This document shows positions 1 through 10,672 of a stretch of DNA of 64,000 nt, piece by piece. The translations under genes were made by a program, and so were the position numbers. The stretch is taken from NCBI GenBank assembly GCA_037501455.1, contig CM074865.1, positions 20,096,501-20,160,500 on the forward strand, written 5' to 3'. The stretch comes from Lantana camara. Lineage: Eukaryota > Streptophyta > Magnoliopsida > Lamiales > Verbenaceae. Below the pieces are notes generated by a model. The model ran no database searches. It was not told the DNA's origin and was given only the letters and a program-made list of their open reading frames with translations. Positions within the stretch are counted from its first letter, which is position 1. The number at the start of each line of letters is the position of its first letter.

Positions 1-301
1 TCCTTATTTAGATAACTTAATCTGAAACTCAATTTGGTCTATAGATTGGTGAATGCATTAGGTAATTGATTGATTTACTCCTCCTCGTGGAATCGACCCC
101 TTGTGTATTACAATTATATGACTTGCACTTGGGTTAATTAAATCATTTTACCACAAATTCAACCATTCAATATGTCTTGAGATTCCTTTCCGATTTGACA
201 CCTTCCCAGGCCTTGTTCTGCCCGGATGAGGTTTAACGAAGATCGGACGGCCTCATAAGCCGGAATCAATTGCATTTTGGGTGTAGAGTTAGTGGCTAAC
301 A
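1..301 (+). repeat. Athila 5' LTR, 3'-terminal 301 bp
   Basis: This stretch corresponds to 12069-12369 at a constant offset of 12068. I see no mismatch. It ends in TAACA immediately before the primer-binding site. The rest of the 5' LTR is left of the window. Confidence 0.95.
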
Positions 302-307
302 AGTTTT

Positions 308-325
308 TGGCGCCGTTGCCGGGGA
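308..325 (+). promoter_or_regulatory. Primer-binding site, tRNA-Asp type
   Basis: TGGCGCCGTTGCCGGGGA starts 7 bp after the LTR end. It is complementary to the 3' end of plant tRNA-Asp (ending CCGGCAACGGCGCCA), the primer commonly used by Athila and Tat elements. Confidence 0.9.
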
Positions 326-424
326 GGCGTTTAAATCACCCTTACCGATTGTTAGTAACTAGTGAATTAGACCTTTATTTTTATTTGATTTTGATGCTTG
401 TGTGTCTCTTGTAGGTTCTTGTGC

Positions 425-3400
425 ATGAGAAGAGCTAAAAGTTGGGAGAATTTGAAACATTATCCGGACATCGAAAAGAAACTTCGTGCATTAAGGAAGG
501 AAAGGAGACAAGAGGCATCAACCCCGATTCAAATGGAAGATTTTAATGCAAATGATGCCCTTAATGGGGCAAATAGAGGGCAAAGACCACCTCCACAACC
601 ACAACAACCACCCCTTAACCCACCACCACAACCACCTCAAAGACAAATTCGGGAGTATGCCATGCCTAGCATGGAGCATATTCAACAAAATATGGGAAGA
701 CCGGGAGTTGGTGCAAATCATTTCGAAATCAAGCCGGCCTACATCTCACTTTTACAACAAAATCAATTCAACGGATTTGCTACGGAGGACCCTATTTCAC
801 ACGTTAATTGGTTTGTGGAGGTGTGTGATACGTTCAAGTTAAATAACGTGCCCGAAGACGCCATAAGAATTCGCTTATTTCCTTTCTCTCTAAGGGATAG
901 GGCGAAGGCTTGGCATAGTGCTCTTCCGTATGAGACTAAGGGATCATGGTCTTTATTGTCCCAAGCCTTCTTGGATAAGTTTTTCCCGCACGCTAAAACG
1001 GTGAAGCTCCGGAATGAAATCACTTCATTTCGGCAATATGAAGGAGAATCTTTATATGAAGCGTGGGAACGGTTTAAGGAAATACAAAGAAAGTGCCCTC
1101 ACCATGGATGCGAAAATTGGAAGCTAGTCCAATCATTCTATGGAGGAATCTCCCAAGCTTTGAAGGTCATGATTGACTCCGCCGCGGGGGGCGCTATAAT
1201 GACCATGTACGAAACCGATGCTATACAATTGTTGGAAAGGATGGCGGCTAACAATTCTTGGGCAAATGAAAGGGCTACCACACCAATCCCAAGGCCTTCA
1301 AGCTCAACACCCGGCATGTTACAAGTTGGCGAATATACCGCCATGCAAGCTAAAATTGAGGCTTTAGAGAAGCAAGTGGAACAATTTAAGGTTAATTCCG
1401 TGTCAAATCAATCCCCTCCTATGCAACAATCCACTTGTGAGATGTGTAGTGGGCCACACAACTATGATTCATGCCCTTATGCTTCTCAAGAAAATCCATC
1501 AAACCCACCTTCATGTCCCGAACAAGTAAATGCTTTAAACCAACAAAGACCACAATACAACCCTCATTCCAACACATACAATCCCGGACTACGCAACCAC
1601 CCTAACTTTTCTTGGTCCAATCCTAACAACGCACAAAATGCTCCAAGACCACCACCACAACCTAGAAATCCCGGAAATTTCCAACAACCTCCTCCTTTCC
1701 CTCCACAACAAACCCATTACCAAAACCAACAAACTCACTATCAAGCACCACCTCCACCACAACCCCAAAAGCAAGGATGGGAAGCCGCATTTGAGAAATT
1801 CCTTAATGTTTCCTCGGACCGTTTCAAGAGCTTGGAAACTCAAGTAGACCAAGTGGTCACACAAAACCGGAACATTGAGATCCAAATCGGGCAACTTGCA
1901 AATGCCATCAATTCTAGACCTCAAGGAACGCTCCCTAGCAAGACGGATACAAATCCAAGGGAGCATTGCAAGGCTATTACTCTTCGAAGTGGCAAAGTTT
2001 ATGATGAGCCACCTTTGCCTACACGGTATGAGACCGGTTCGAGTGGTGTGAATCAACAAAAGAAATTGGCGGATGGGAATGTTGACAAGGGCAAAGCAAA
2101 GATTGATGAAATGGAAGAATCGGAGAAAAAGAAGGGGAATGAGGAAAGAGAACAAGACGAGATTATTGAAGTGGAAAAGTCAAAGATGGATGAACATTGT
2201 AACAAAGAACAAGAGCCCCCTTTGAAGCCAAAAGTTTACATCCCACCTAAACCGTATGTTCCACCGGTACCATTCCCTCAAAGGCTTCAATCACAAGTGA
2301 AGGAGAAGCAATTTGAAAAGTTCCTTACTATGCTCAAACAACTTCATATCAACATACCATTTGCCGAGGCATTAGCTCAAATGCCATCCTATTTGAAGTT
2401 CTTGAAGGAGCTAGTATCTAACAAGAAGAAGTTGGAGAATTTTGCTACTATTGCACTCACCGAGGAGTGTAGTGCCATCATACAAAGAAAACTTCCACCA
2501 AAACTCAAGGATCCCGGGAATTTTTCTATCCCTCTCACCATTGGTCCTTTACATTTTGATAATGCCTTATGTGATTTGGGAGCGAGTGTAAGTCTAATTT
2601 CTTTATCTACTTGTAGGAAATTGGGCTTGAAGGAGCTTAGGCCAACCAACATGACGCTTCAACTCGCGGATCGGTCGTTAAAGTATCCAATGGGAGTTCT
2701 TGATGATGTGCTAGTCAAAGTGGGAAAATGCTACATCCCGGTGGATTTAGTCGTCCTCGATATAGGTGATGATGAGAGTATGTCTCTCATATTGGGAAGG
2801 CCGTTCCTAGCTACGGCCGGAGCATTGATTGATGTCAAGAATGGACGCCTCACTTTACAAGTTGGTGACGAAAAGGTTGAATTCAACTTATACAAGGCCA
2901 TGAAGAGTCCCACCATGGAAGAAAAATGTTTTCGAGTTGAAGTTATAGAGGATCACCGTATTTTTGAGTTGCACAACAAGGATCCGTTAGAGCTTTGCTT
3001 AGGAGGTGTTGAGAAGATTGAGGGAGAAGAGGAGATCCTTGATGAGCTTGAGTCATATGTGAAGGCATTGGAGGCCACACCGTTCGTTTCCTTCCAAAGG
3101 AGGTACCATTTTGAGGAATTGGGGAGTGGTAAACCCCTTCCTCCCCCTTCTTGTGTTAAAGCTCCCGTACTTGATTTGAAACTCCTTCCCTCTCATTTAA
3201 AATATGCATATCTTGGTGATAATGAGAGTTTGCCGGTTATTGTGTCTTCGGATCTAGATGATGTGCAATTGGATGCCTTATTGCGTGTTTTGAGAATGCA
3301 TGTAAAAGCTTTAGGATGGTCAATTTCGGATATTAAGGGAATTAGTCCCTCAATTTGCATGCATAGAATCTTGATGGAAGATAACCATAAAACATCAATA

Positions 3401-6073
3401 GAGCATCAAAGACGGCTTAACCCTAATATGAAAGAAGTAGTTAGAGCCGAAATTCTTAAATTGCTTGATGCGGGTATAATTTACCCGATTTCGGATAGTT
3501 CTTGGGTTAGCCCGGTACAAGTTGTACCGAAAAAGGGAGGGATGACGGTTATTAGAAATGAAAACAATGAACTTATCCCTACACGCACGGTTACGGGATG
3601 GAGAGTGTGCATAGATTATAGGAAATTGAACAATGCAACCCGTAAAGACCATTTTCCATTGCCTTTCATTGATCAAATGTTAGAAAGGTTAGCCGGGCAT
3701 GAGTACTATTGCTTTCTAGATGGATACTCGGGTTACAACCAAATTGTTATAGCACCCGAGGATCAAGAAAAATGCACTTTCACTTGCCCCTATGGCACTT
3801 TTGCTTTTAGAAGAATGCCATTTGGTCTTTGTAATGCCCCGGCTACTTTCCAACGTTGCATGATGGCAATTTTCTCGGATTTTATTGAGCGAACAATGGA
3901 AATCTTTATGGATGATTTTTCGGTGTTTGGGTCTTCTTTTGATGCATGCCTTGTTAATCTTACTAATGTGTTGAAACGTTGTGAAGATACTAATTTGGTG
4001 CTAAATTGGGAGAAGTGCCACTTCATGGTGCGTGAAGGAATTGTCCTAGGCCATCGGATCTCGGCTAAGGGAATTGAAGTGGATCGAGCTAAGATTGAAG
4101 TCATTGCTAAATTGCCACCACCCACCAATGTTAAGGGAGTTAGGAGTTTCCTTGGTCATGCCGGATTTTATCGCCGGTTTATCAAGGATTTCTCCAAAAT
4201 CACTTTACCTCTTTGCAAGCTTTTACAAAAAGATATTGAATTTGTTTTTGATAGTGATTGTTTGCTTGCTTTTGATAGGTTAAAGAAGGAGCTTACCTCA
4301 GCACCAATTATGGTGGCACCGGATTGGACTTTACCATTTGAGCTCATGTGTGACGCAAGTGACTTGGCCATAGGAGCGGTGCTTGGCCAAAAGAGGGAGA
4401 AACGTTTACACGTTATCGCTTACTCTAGCAAAACACTCAATGATGCACAACTAAACTATGCCACCACTGAAAAAGAACTTTTAGCAATTGTGCATGCTTT
4501 TGACAAATTTCGTTCGTATTTGATAGGTTCGAAGACGGTGGTTTACACGGACCACGCAGCTATCAAATATTTGTTGTCAAAGAAGGACTCCAAACCTCGT
4601 CTCATTAGATGGATTTTGTTACTTCAAGAGTTTGACTTGGAGATTAGAGATAAAAAAGGGACCGAAAATTTGGTGGCGGATCATCTATCTCGTTTGGAGA
4701 TTGCAAGGAGTAATGAGGATCTTGAAGTAGCTATTAAGGAGAATTTCCCGGATGAACAACTCTTTAAGGTGGAATCCAAAGCACCATGGTTTGCGGACTT
4801 TGCGAATTACATAGCAAGTAGAATTATACCTCCCGACTTGAGTTTCCACCAACGACGGAAATTTCTACATGATGCCAAGTTCTATTTTTGGGAAGAACCG
4901 TTGCTTTACAAGAATTGCTCGGATGGCTTGGTAAGGAGGTGTGTCCCCGAGGATGAAATTGAGAAAATCTTAGACCGTTGTCATGCTAGTCCATATGGAG
5001 GACATTCAAGTTCAAGAAAGACGGCGGCAAAGGTGCTCCAATCGGGTTTTTGGTGGCCTTCCTTATTCAAGGATGCACACAAGTTTGTCGAAAGTTGTGA
5101 CTCATGTCAACGAACCGGGAATATCGGGAAAAGAGACGAAATGCCTTTGAGATATATCTTAGAGATAGAGTTGTTCGATGTGTGGGGAATAGACTTTATG
5201 GGACCTTTTCCTTCTTCCTATGGAAACCAATACATTCTTGTCGGAGTTGATTATGTTTCTAAATGGGTCGAAGCCATAGCAAGCCCTACAAACGATTCGA
5301 AGGTAGTGCTGAAATTTTTGAAGAAGAATATCTTTACTAGATTTGGTGTTCCGAGGGCTCTCATAAGTGATGGAGGGTCGCATTTTTGCAATAAACCTTT
5401 GGAAGCTCTCTTAAGGAAGTATGGAGTTCACCACCGGGTGGCAACTCCATATCACCCACAATCTAGCGGTCAAGTTGAAATTTCCAACCGTGAAATCAAA
5501 CACATCCTTGAAAAGACCGTGAATCGTTCACGAAAAGATTGGGCAACCAAATTGGACGATGCTTTATGGGCATATCGAACGGCTTTTAAGACACCAATCG
5601 GAACATCCCCATTTATGTTGGTCTACGGAAAAGCATGCCATCTTCCGGTTGAGATCGAACACAAAGCTTATTGGGCCATTAGAGCCATCAACTTTGACCT
5701 TAAACAAGCCGGTGAGAATAGAGCTTTACAATTACACGAACTTGAGGAATTCCGGTTGAATGCATACGAGAATGCAAAGGTTTACAAAGAAAAGACAAAG
5801 AGATGGCATGACAAACACATTCGGGTGAAGGAATTCGAAGCGGGGCAATTAGTCTTATTGTTCAATTCTAGATTGAAGTTATTCCCCGGAAAGCTAAAGT
5901 CCAGGTGGTCGGGCCCTTTTCGAGTCGTGAAGGTTCTTGAGAATGGAGCTGTGGAAATTGGAAATGAAAATTCCGGTACTTTCATCGTTAATGGGCAGCG
6001 TTTGAAACCTTATTTTGTGGGAGAGCCCATAGAGAAGAGCACCTCGTGTGTGCTCATCACTCCGACCATCTAA
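425..6073 (+). CDS. Athila gag-pol polyprotein
   Basis: An uninterrupted 1882-aa reading frame from the first in-frame ATG (425); the open frame begins upstream only at a TTG. Order of domains: retrotransposon gag core (about residues 120-260), proline/glutamine-rich linkers, an atypical zinc finger [13 protein letters not shown] (about 337), aspartic protease with LCDLGAS (about 714), reverse transcriptase with the YMDD-equivalent FMDDF (about 1160), RNase H starting CDAS (about 1308), and integrase with an H-H-C-C finger ending CDSCQR (about 1560) and D-D-E core (D in GIDFMG about 1590, D in SDGGSHF about 1648, E in GQVEIS about 1685). No chromodomain follows. With no stop or frameshift the protein is probably still functional. 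A TTGTAG just upstream (about 409-414) could be a splice acceptor of the leader; that is inference. Confidence 0.93.
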   Translation: MRRAKSWENLKHYPDIEKKLRALRKERRQEASTPIQMEDFNANDALNGANRGQRPPPQPQQPPLNPPPQPPQRQIREYAMPSMEHIQQNMGRPGVGANHFEIKPAYISLLQQNQFNGFATEDPISHVNWFVEVCDTFKLNNVPEDAIRIRLFPFSLRDRAKAWHSALPYETKGSWSLLSQAFLDKFFPHAKTVKLRNEITSFRQYEGESLYEAWERFKEIQRKCPHHGCENWKLVQSFYGGISQALKVMIDSAAGGAIMTMYETDAIQLLERMAANNSWANERATTPIPRPSSSTPGMLQVGEYTAMQAKIEALEKQVEQFKVNSVSNQSPPMQQSTCEMCSGPHNYDSCPYASQENPSNPPSCPEQVNALNQQRPQYNPHSNTYNPGLRNHPNFSWSNPNNAQNAPRPPPQPRNPGNFQQPPPFPPQQTHYQNQQTHYQAPPPPQPQKQGWEAAFEKFLNVSSDRFKSLETQVDQVVTQNRNIEIQIGQLANAINSRPQGTLPSKTDTNPREHCKAITLRSGKVYDEPPLPTRYETGSSGVNQQKKLADGNVDKGKAKIDEMEESEKKKGNEEREQDEIIEVEKSKMDEHCNKEQEPPLKPKVYIPPKPYVPPVPFPQRLQSQVKEKQFEKFLTMLKQLHINIPFAEALAQMPSYLKFLKELVSNKKKLENFATIALTEECSAIIQRKLPPKLKDPGNFSIPLTIGPLHFDNALCDLGASVSLISLSTCRKLGLKELRPTNMTLQLADRSLKYPMGVLDDVLVKVGKCYIPVDLVVLDIGDDESMSLILGRPFLATAGALIDVKNGRLTLQVGDEKVEFNLYKAMKSPTMEEKCFRVEVIEDHRIFELHNKDPLELCLGGVEKIEGEEEILDELESYVKALEATPFVSFQRRYHFEELGSGKPLPPPSCVKAPVLDLKLLPSHLKYAYLGDNESLPVIVSSDLDDVQLDALLRVLRMHVKALGWSISDIKGISPSICMHRILMEDNHKTSIEHQRRLNPNMKEVVRAEILKLLDAGIIYPISDSSWVSPVQVVPKKGGMTVIRNENNELIPTRTVTGWRVCIDYRKLNNATRKDHFPLPFIDQMLERLAGHEYYCFLDGYSGYNQIVIAPEDQEKCTFTCPYGTFAFRRMPFGLCNAPATFQRCMMAIFSDFIERTMEIFMDDFSVFGSSFDACLVNLTNVLKRCEDTNLVLNWEKCHFMVREGIVLGHRISAKGIEVDRAKIEVIAKLPPPTNVKGVRSFLGHAGFYRRFIKDFSKITLPLCKLLQKDIEFVFDSDCLLAFDRLKKELTSAPIMVAPDWTLPFELMCDASDLAIGAVLGQKREKRLHVIAYSSKTLNDAQLNYATTEKELLAIVHAFDKFRSYLIGSKTVVYTDHAAIKYLLSKKDSKPRLIRWILLLQEFDLEIRDKKGTENLVADHLSRLEIARSNEDLEVAIKENFPDEQLFKVESKAPWFADFANYIASRIIPPDLSFHQRRKFLHDAKFYFWEEPLLYKNCSDGLVRRCVPEDEIEKILDRCHASPYGGHSSSRKTAAKVLQSGFWWPSLFKDAHKFVESCDSCQRTGNIGKRDEMPLRYILEIELFDVWGIDFMGPFPSSYGNQYILVGVDYVSKWVEAIASPTNDSKVVLKFLKKNIFTRFGVPRALISDGGSHFCNKPLEALLRKYGVHHRVATPYHPQSSGQVEISNREIKHILEKTVNRSRKDWATKLDDALWAYRTAFKTPIGTSPFMLVYGKACHLPVEIEHKAYWAIRAINFDLKQAGENRALQLHELEEFRLNAYENAKVYKEKTKRWHDKHIRVKEFEAGQLVLLFNSRLKLFPGKLKSRWSGPFRVVKVLENGAVEIGNENSGTFIVNGQRLKPYFVGEPIEKSTSCVLITPTI

Positions 6074-6655
6074 TTTGGTGACAAAGTCGAGCTAGCGACT
6101 ATAAACTTAGAACTACTTTTCCTTCCTCTCCCTTACCTTTTTCTTTTTCTCTCTCTCTCTTAGGTGGTTGTTAATCGTTTACTTGTTGCTTTTGTCTCTT
6201 TGTGTGTAGGTTGTTGATTTCGAGGAAGAAGATTTAACTCGGATGTGTGATTGCAAGTTTTGACACCCCTTGTGGGGTTGAGGTCCAATTTCTTTTAAAT
6301 TCTTGCTCTTGAGTTGGTGATGCATGTGTTGTTGATGAGATGAATTGCCTTTATTCTTATGTGTCTTGAGTTGAAAAGATGAGTTTAGGGTACAAACCGG
6401 TATACTATGGTGTGCATTGCATAATTGTTGCTTGAATTCTTGATTCTTGCGAGAGAAAATACCGTTTGTCTTGATTATGTTACATTTTTGGGTCATTAAG
6501 TGCTCCGGTTGAGGTAAAGTTGATTCCGAGTTTGGTTTGAAATATTTTTGCTAAGTGTTGAGTGCATTTTTGTGTTTTACTTGGTTCTCATCTTTTGAAA
6601 AATTACATTTACCTCCCTCAGTGAATTCTTCCCATTTTTTTGGAGCTATTGTAGG
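6074..6655 (+). other. Athila non-coding stretch after pol
   Basis: T-rich DNA between the gag-pol stop and the first palindrome. I see no convincing ORF; the short reading frames here have no recognisable domain. Confidence 0.6.
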
Positions 6656-6944
6656 AAATCCACCCTCGTGGATTTTCTGTACAAGAAAATCCGCGATCGC
6701 GGATTCCATGCGAATTCACCCAAGCTTCTGTAAAGAATCCACCCCCGTGGATTTTTCCTTCTTTGAAAATCCGCGATCGCGGATTTCTGCCGAATTCAGC
6801 CTAGTCTCTGTAAGGAATCCACCCTCGTGGATTTTTCTCAAAGGAAAATCCGCGATCGCGGATTTCCCCATTTCGGCCCCAGGTTTCTGTAAAGAATCCA
6901 CCCCCGTGGATTTTTGCCCTTATAAGAATCCACCCCCGTGGATT
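6656..6944 (+). repeat. Internal palindrome array of the Athila element, eight units
   Basis: Eight 18-bp units spaced 12-48 bp apart. Three are perfect palindromes AATCCGCGATCGCGGATT (6688-6705, 6768-6785, 6847-6864). Five are hairpins with 7-bp arms, AATCCAC-N4-GTGGATT (about 6658-6675, 6736-6753, 6816-6833, 6895-6912, 6927-6944). The first six alternate between the two types. The linkers share 'tctgtaa(a/g)g' and 'gaattca', so longer units were duplicated. The 140-aa frame through it is a by-product. Confidence 0.92.
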
Positions 6945-7759
6945 TCCATTTTACAGAAAATCCGATTTTTCTCTTAAGTTCTGAAACACGTTTTCACTCT
7001 TTTCTTTCCAACCAACCACGGCATTCCTTTCTCTTCAACACAAAAGTCACAACACATTACACATTACCTTCACACTCAAACCCTAAACCACCATTCTCCC
7101 GCGCACGCGAACCGAGGCGACTCCAGGCGGCTGTCCAGATTTTCGTTTTTCTTCCTCCCCTTTTCCTTCTCTCAAGTGGTAAGCTTCTATATCATTTCTT
7201 TTCTCTGAAATTTTTGGTATAAGTTGAAGCTTTCTCTCTCCCCTTTCCAAATCTGAGTTCCATTTGAGAGTTTGTGCTTTCTTGTTAAATCCTTGACTAC
7301 ATTTGTTACCTCCTTGCTTTACTTGCTTTGTGTGGGCTGAAATTTTGAGTTCTTGTGAAAATCTTGTGAAAATGTGGTATCTTGAAACCCTAGAAGCATG
7401 TTAGTCCGATTTATGTTGACATTTCGAGTTGATTATTGGGTTTATTTCTGATATGAGCATGAAGCTATGCAAGAATGCTAAGATTTGTAGAGATCTAGGG
7501 GATTATGAAGCATGCTAAATTCTTGAACCCTAGACTCGATTGTTCTGAAATTCTCTGAAATTCTTGGAGTAAAGTGTTGTTGCTATGATATGGTTGTTAA
7601 ATTCTTGCTTTTGAGCTTGTTGGATTACACCACTTTTGCAAAATTGAGCAAAACCACACCTTTTTCTGGGTGCACACAAGGTGTTTGATGAAAGTCTTGA
7701 ATGAACTTTAATGCTTTAAATGTTGTTAACTCTGGGTTAGATACACTTGAAATGCAGAA
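6945..7759 (+). promoter_or_regulatory. Gene-like leader with a probable 5'-UTR intron for the third ORF
   Basis: After the palindromes the sequence resembles a plant 5' UTR: CT-rich tracts and 'aaaccctaaaccacc' (about 7078). A good donor (G|GTAAGC, GT at 7179) and an acceptor (TGCAG, ending 7757) two bases before the ATG would remove about 579 bp of T-rich, intron-like sequence. This suggests the third ORF has its own leader. No clear TATA box was identified; the promoter function is inferred. Confidence 0.45.
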
Positions 7760-9019
7760 ATGGCCCCTAAGAAGCGATCTACCATAGATGAGGCATCCAC
7801 TTCCAAGAAATCCAAGGGTGCTACATCTAATTCAATGCCACCCTACAATCCATTTGAGCGAGTCGTGGATCGGGAGCTTTACCCGACGTACTTTATGCAT
7901 GTACCGATGTTGGAAGCGTTAGGAATTTACAAGTATGTTCGACGCTTTGCCAAAGGACTTGAATGGCTTGACTTTCTCCACAAGTGGGCACCAACTTACC
8001 CTGCTCTGACTAGGGAGTTCATCTTAACAATGGATTGGAGTAATGACGAGTTGTCTTTCCGAATTGACGGTGAGAGACACACACTTAGGGCGGCTGATTT
8101 GCGTGCAATTTTTGGATTTCCAGACCCCAACCGGAATTCGATGGTGAGGCCTCTCACCAAACTCCCAAAGATGAAGGTTGAGGAGCGAGAAGCAGTTTGG
8201 AGGACTTTCCCGTTGGCTCCAGATGCAATACCATATGATGAAAGCAATACAAAGTCTTCCAACATTCATTCCCTCACTTGGCGAGTCATCCACCGTATCT
8301 TGTCTGCGGGTTTTTGTGCTCGTTCAAATAACAAAACCACTGTCAATGTGGCAGAGCTTACACTCATGGACTGCATGAGTAAGGGTATAAGTATCGATGG
8401 TACTTATATGCTTTTGGACAAGATGTTCACTGCTGCAAACAGGAAGCAGGGGAGATTCGCTTTTGGTGGTTTTGTTACGATGATTGCCACTAGTGTTGGT
8501 TGGGAGCCTGAGGAAGACATGGTGCCCTTGGAAATGAATCCCTTCTTAGATGAGAAGCACCTTTCGCATATGGAATTGATAACATTATGGGGACCGCCGC
8601 TTAACAAGTGGGTTAACTACTGGCCAAAGGAGAAGCGAAATGTCTACAACATCATGTATGATTGGGGTGTTGAATTTTGGAAGGATTTAACCCCGGAACA
8701 AAAGGAGTTTTTGAATTCGATGACTGCTTCAAATAACTCGCCACCACTGCCAGCACTCGAGGCACCACCAGCTGCACCACAAGAAGATATGCCTCATACA
8801 GAGGGTTCTCAGAATATGGCTGGATTGTGGGAGAGGATGGGCAATTTGGAGCTGGGGTTGACAAGTGTTAGAGACGAAGTGGCTGCTCTCCATGCTTCGC
8901 AGGATCGAGCAAATGAGGCAAATGAGGCTAACTTCAAAGCTCTCAATGACCACTTCATGACTTGGAATGCAAACATGGCTTCTTACTTCCGTGGATGGCC
9001 AAATAACCCTCCGGATTGA
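7760..9019 (+). CDS. Athila third ORF (plant-transposon ORF protein in env-like position)
   Basis: Intact 419-aa protein. A basic N-terminus (MAPKKRSTIDEASTSKKSK, likely nuclear localisation) precedes a globular region with PTYFMHVPMLEALGI, LREFILTM-like and LRAIFGFPDP motifs, of the type seen in the 'putative plant transposon protein'/Athila ORF families. A Pro/Ala-rich linker (about residues 325-345) leads into a probable coiled coil (about 350-400). I see no signal peptide or membrane segment, so it does not look like an envelope glycoprotein despite its position. The biochemical role is unknown. Start: ATG at 7760, just after a predicted splice acceptor. Confidence 0.75.
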   Translation: MAPKKRSTIDEASTSKKSKGATSNSMPPYNPFERVVDRELYPTYFMHVPMLEALGIYKYVRRFAKGLEWLDFLHKWAPTYPALTREFILTMDWSNDELSFRIDGERHTLRAADLRAIFGFPDPNRNSMVRPLTKLPKMKVEEREAVWRTFPLAPDAIPYDESNTKSSNIHSLTWRVIHRILSAGFCARSNNKTTVNVAELTLMDCMSKGISIDGTYMLLDKMFTAANRKQGRFAFGGFVTMIATSVGWEPEEDMVPLEMNPFLDEKHLSHMELITLWGPPLNKWVNYWPKEKRNVYNIMYDWGVEFWKDLTPEQKEFLNSMTASNNSPPLPALEAPPAAPQEDMPHTEGSQNMAGLWERMGNLELGLTSVRDEVAALHASQDRANEANEANFKALNDHFMTWNANMASYFRGWPNNPPD

Positions 9020-10660
9020 TTCTTACTCTTTGATCCCTTCCTAGGTGGAGCGAGTGATGTGATGTGAAGGGATACTCTCTAAACTCAAGCTCCCATTTTC
9101 ATGCCTTGATGTTTTCGCTATTTTGTCTGATGACTTTATTCGTATCTATTTGTGTGGGAATTGTGTGTTTGGTTTATTGTTAGACATTTGATGCCCCGTC
9201 TGTGGGGTTTTATGTGGTTCTGTTAATGATTAACTCCAGGATGATTGCTTGTTTAAGACCTTTTCTTCATGACTCCTCTTTGCTTGTAATATGCATGTCG
9301 ATTGTCATTTGCCGCCGAGGCTCTTGATCCGTGTTATGAGTCATTGTTTTGCAGGGATAGGTATATTATTGTGCGTGCCCCATTGCCGGTTTTTCATCAA
9401 TTAGAGGGAGTTTTCTTTTTCTCCTTTATCTTCTTTCTTGCATGGGGACCATGCTTCGATGCTAGTGTGGGGGAGTAGGGGTTATGAGTTTAGTTTGGAA
9501 TTATTCATCTTGAGGAGCTCGTTCTTATGCATGCGTATCAATAGAGAGTGATATTAAACAAGAATTGACTCCGATTCTCAATATTGCTTTGATCTTATGA
9601 CATATAATTACTAGTTTGAGTTAGGCTAATCGAATGTATGAAAATGCGTATATGAATTCGGTAAGAATAGTGTGTTAGCATGCTATAAATTTTGTGCAAT
9701 TTTAAATGAATCAATGGATTTCAAATTCTTAGAGGAAGTTTATATTTCCCATTAAGAGCTAAAATACGGTTAGAGAGAGCTCTAGTGTCTTTCGAGGCGA
9801 AATTTTGAATTGGCAAAAGATTCGGGAAATGACTTAGGCATTCGTTGTCGGCGGGAATACCTTCTAAATTTTAGCCTTTTTGCACTATATATCATATTCT
9901 TGTTGACCCCATTGAGCCTAATTGTCGTGTAAAATTTTTCTTAGCCATATTACAAGCCCAAACACGACATAATTACTCCTTACCTTCATAATCAATTACA
10001 TCATGCTTGCTCGTTATAAGAATTGTATTGTTGTAATAGCCTTTCAACATTTGATTGATGAATCTTGAAACACTTGAAAAAGAAAAAGAAAAATCGAGAA
10101 AAGTTGGAAGAACAAGAAGAAAAATTGAGCAAAAGCAAAAGAGTAATGGAATGAAAGATTGTGCAAATGTAAAAGAATTGAGGGATAGTTGAGTATAAGA
10201 AATCCTAGTGTGGGTGCACTTTATGATTAAAAGGCATAGAAGGGTAGATTGGAATGTAAAACGATGTAAGCATTGGTGTCTAGTCACTTTTTGGCCAAAA
10301 ATTTCCATAACCATGACCCTTAGCCTACATTACATGCTCGAAAGACCTTTCGATCCCGACGTCTAAGTCGATTCCATTAGTGGAGATAGGCATGAAAGGT
10401 GATCTCGAATCCGTAAATTAGTTTCTACAAGGGAAATATAAACCAATCCGGGAAGTCGTTGTGCTATGTCTCATTTAATATTGCACATTATTTGAAGTAT
10501 GCTAACTACACTATTTTGATGAATTCTTTATGCATGTGTAATATGTTTGATAGGCTAGACTCGAATAGGTGATAGTGTGTCAATTGATTATTGCGAGGTT
10601 GATTGAGTTGGATTGACTTTTCGAGTTTTACATCATTTCTCGAGGACGAGCAATATTTTA
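9020..10660 (+). other. Athila 3' untranslated region
   Basis: About 1.6 kb with no convincing ORF. It contains a purine tract in the context 'ctagtgtgggggagtagggg' at about 9462-9481, resembling the real polypurine tract 1.2 kb further on. Confidence 0.7.
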
Positions 10661-10672
10661 GTGTGGGGGAGT
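10661..10672 (+). promoter_or_regulatory. Polypurine tract
   Basis: GTGTGGGGGAGT directly precedes the LTR start TGTTAAG at 10673. This is the expected position for plus-strand priming. Confidence 0.85.

Noticed and set aside
6555..6977. 140-aa ORF across the internal palindromes, and a similar 141-aa ORF at 10766-11191
   Set aside because: The repeated peptides (ESTPVDF, NPPPWI) simply translate the palindrome units; no domain, and the frames differ between the two arrays.
7760..9019. Envelope gene of an endogenous retrovirus-like element
   Set aside because: The position is env-like, but there is no signal peptide, transmembrane segment or cysteine pattern; the N-terminus looks nuclear.
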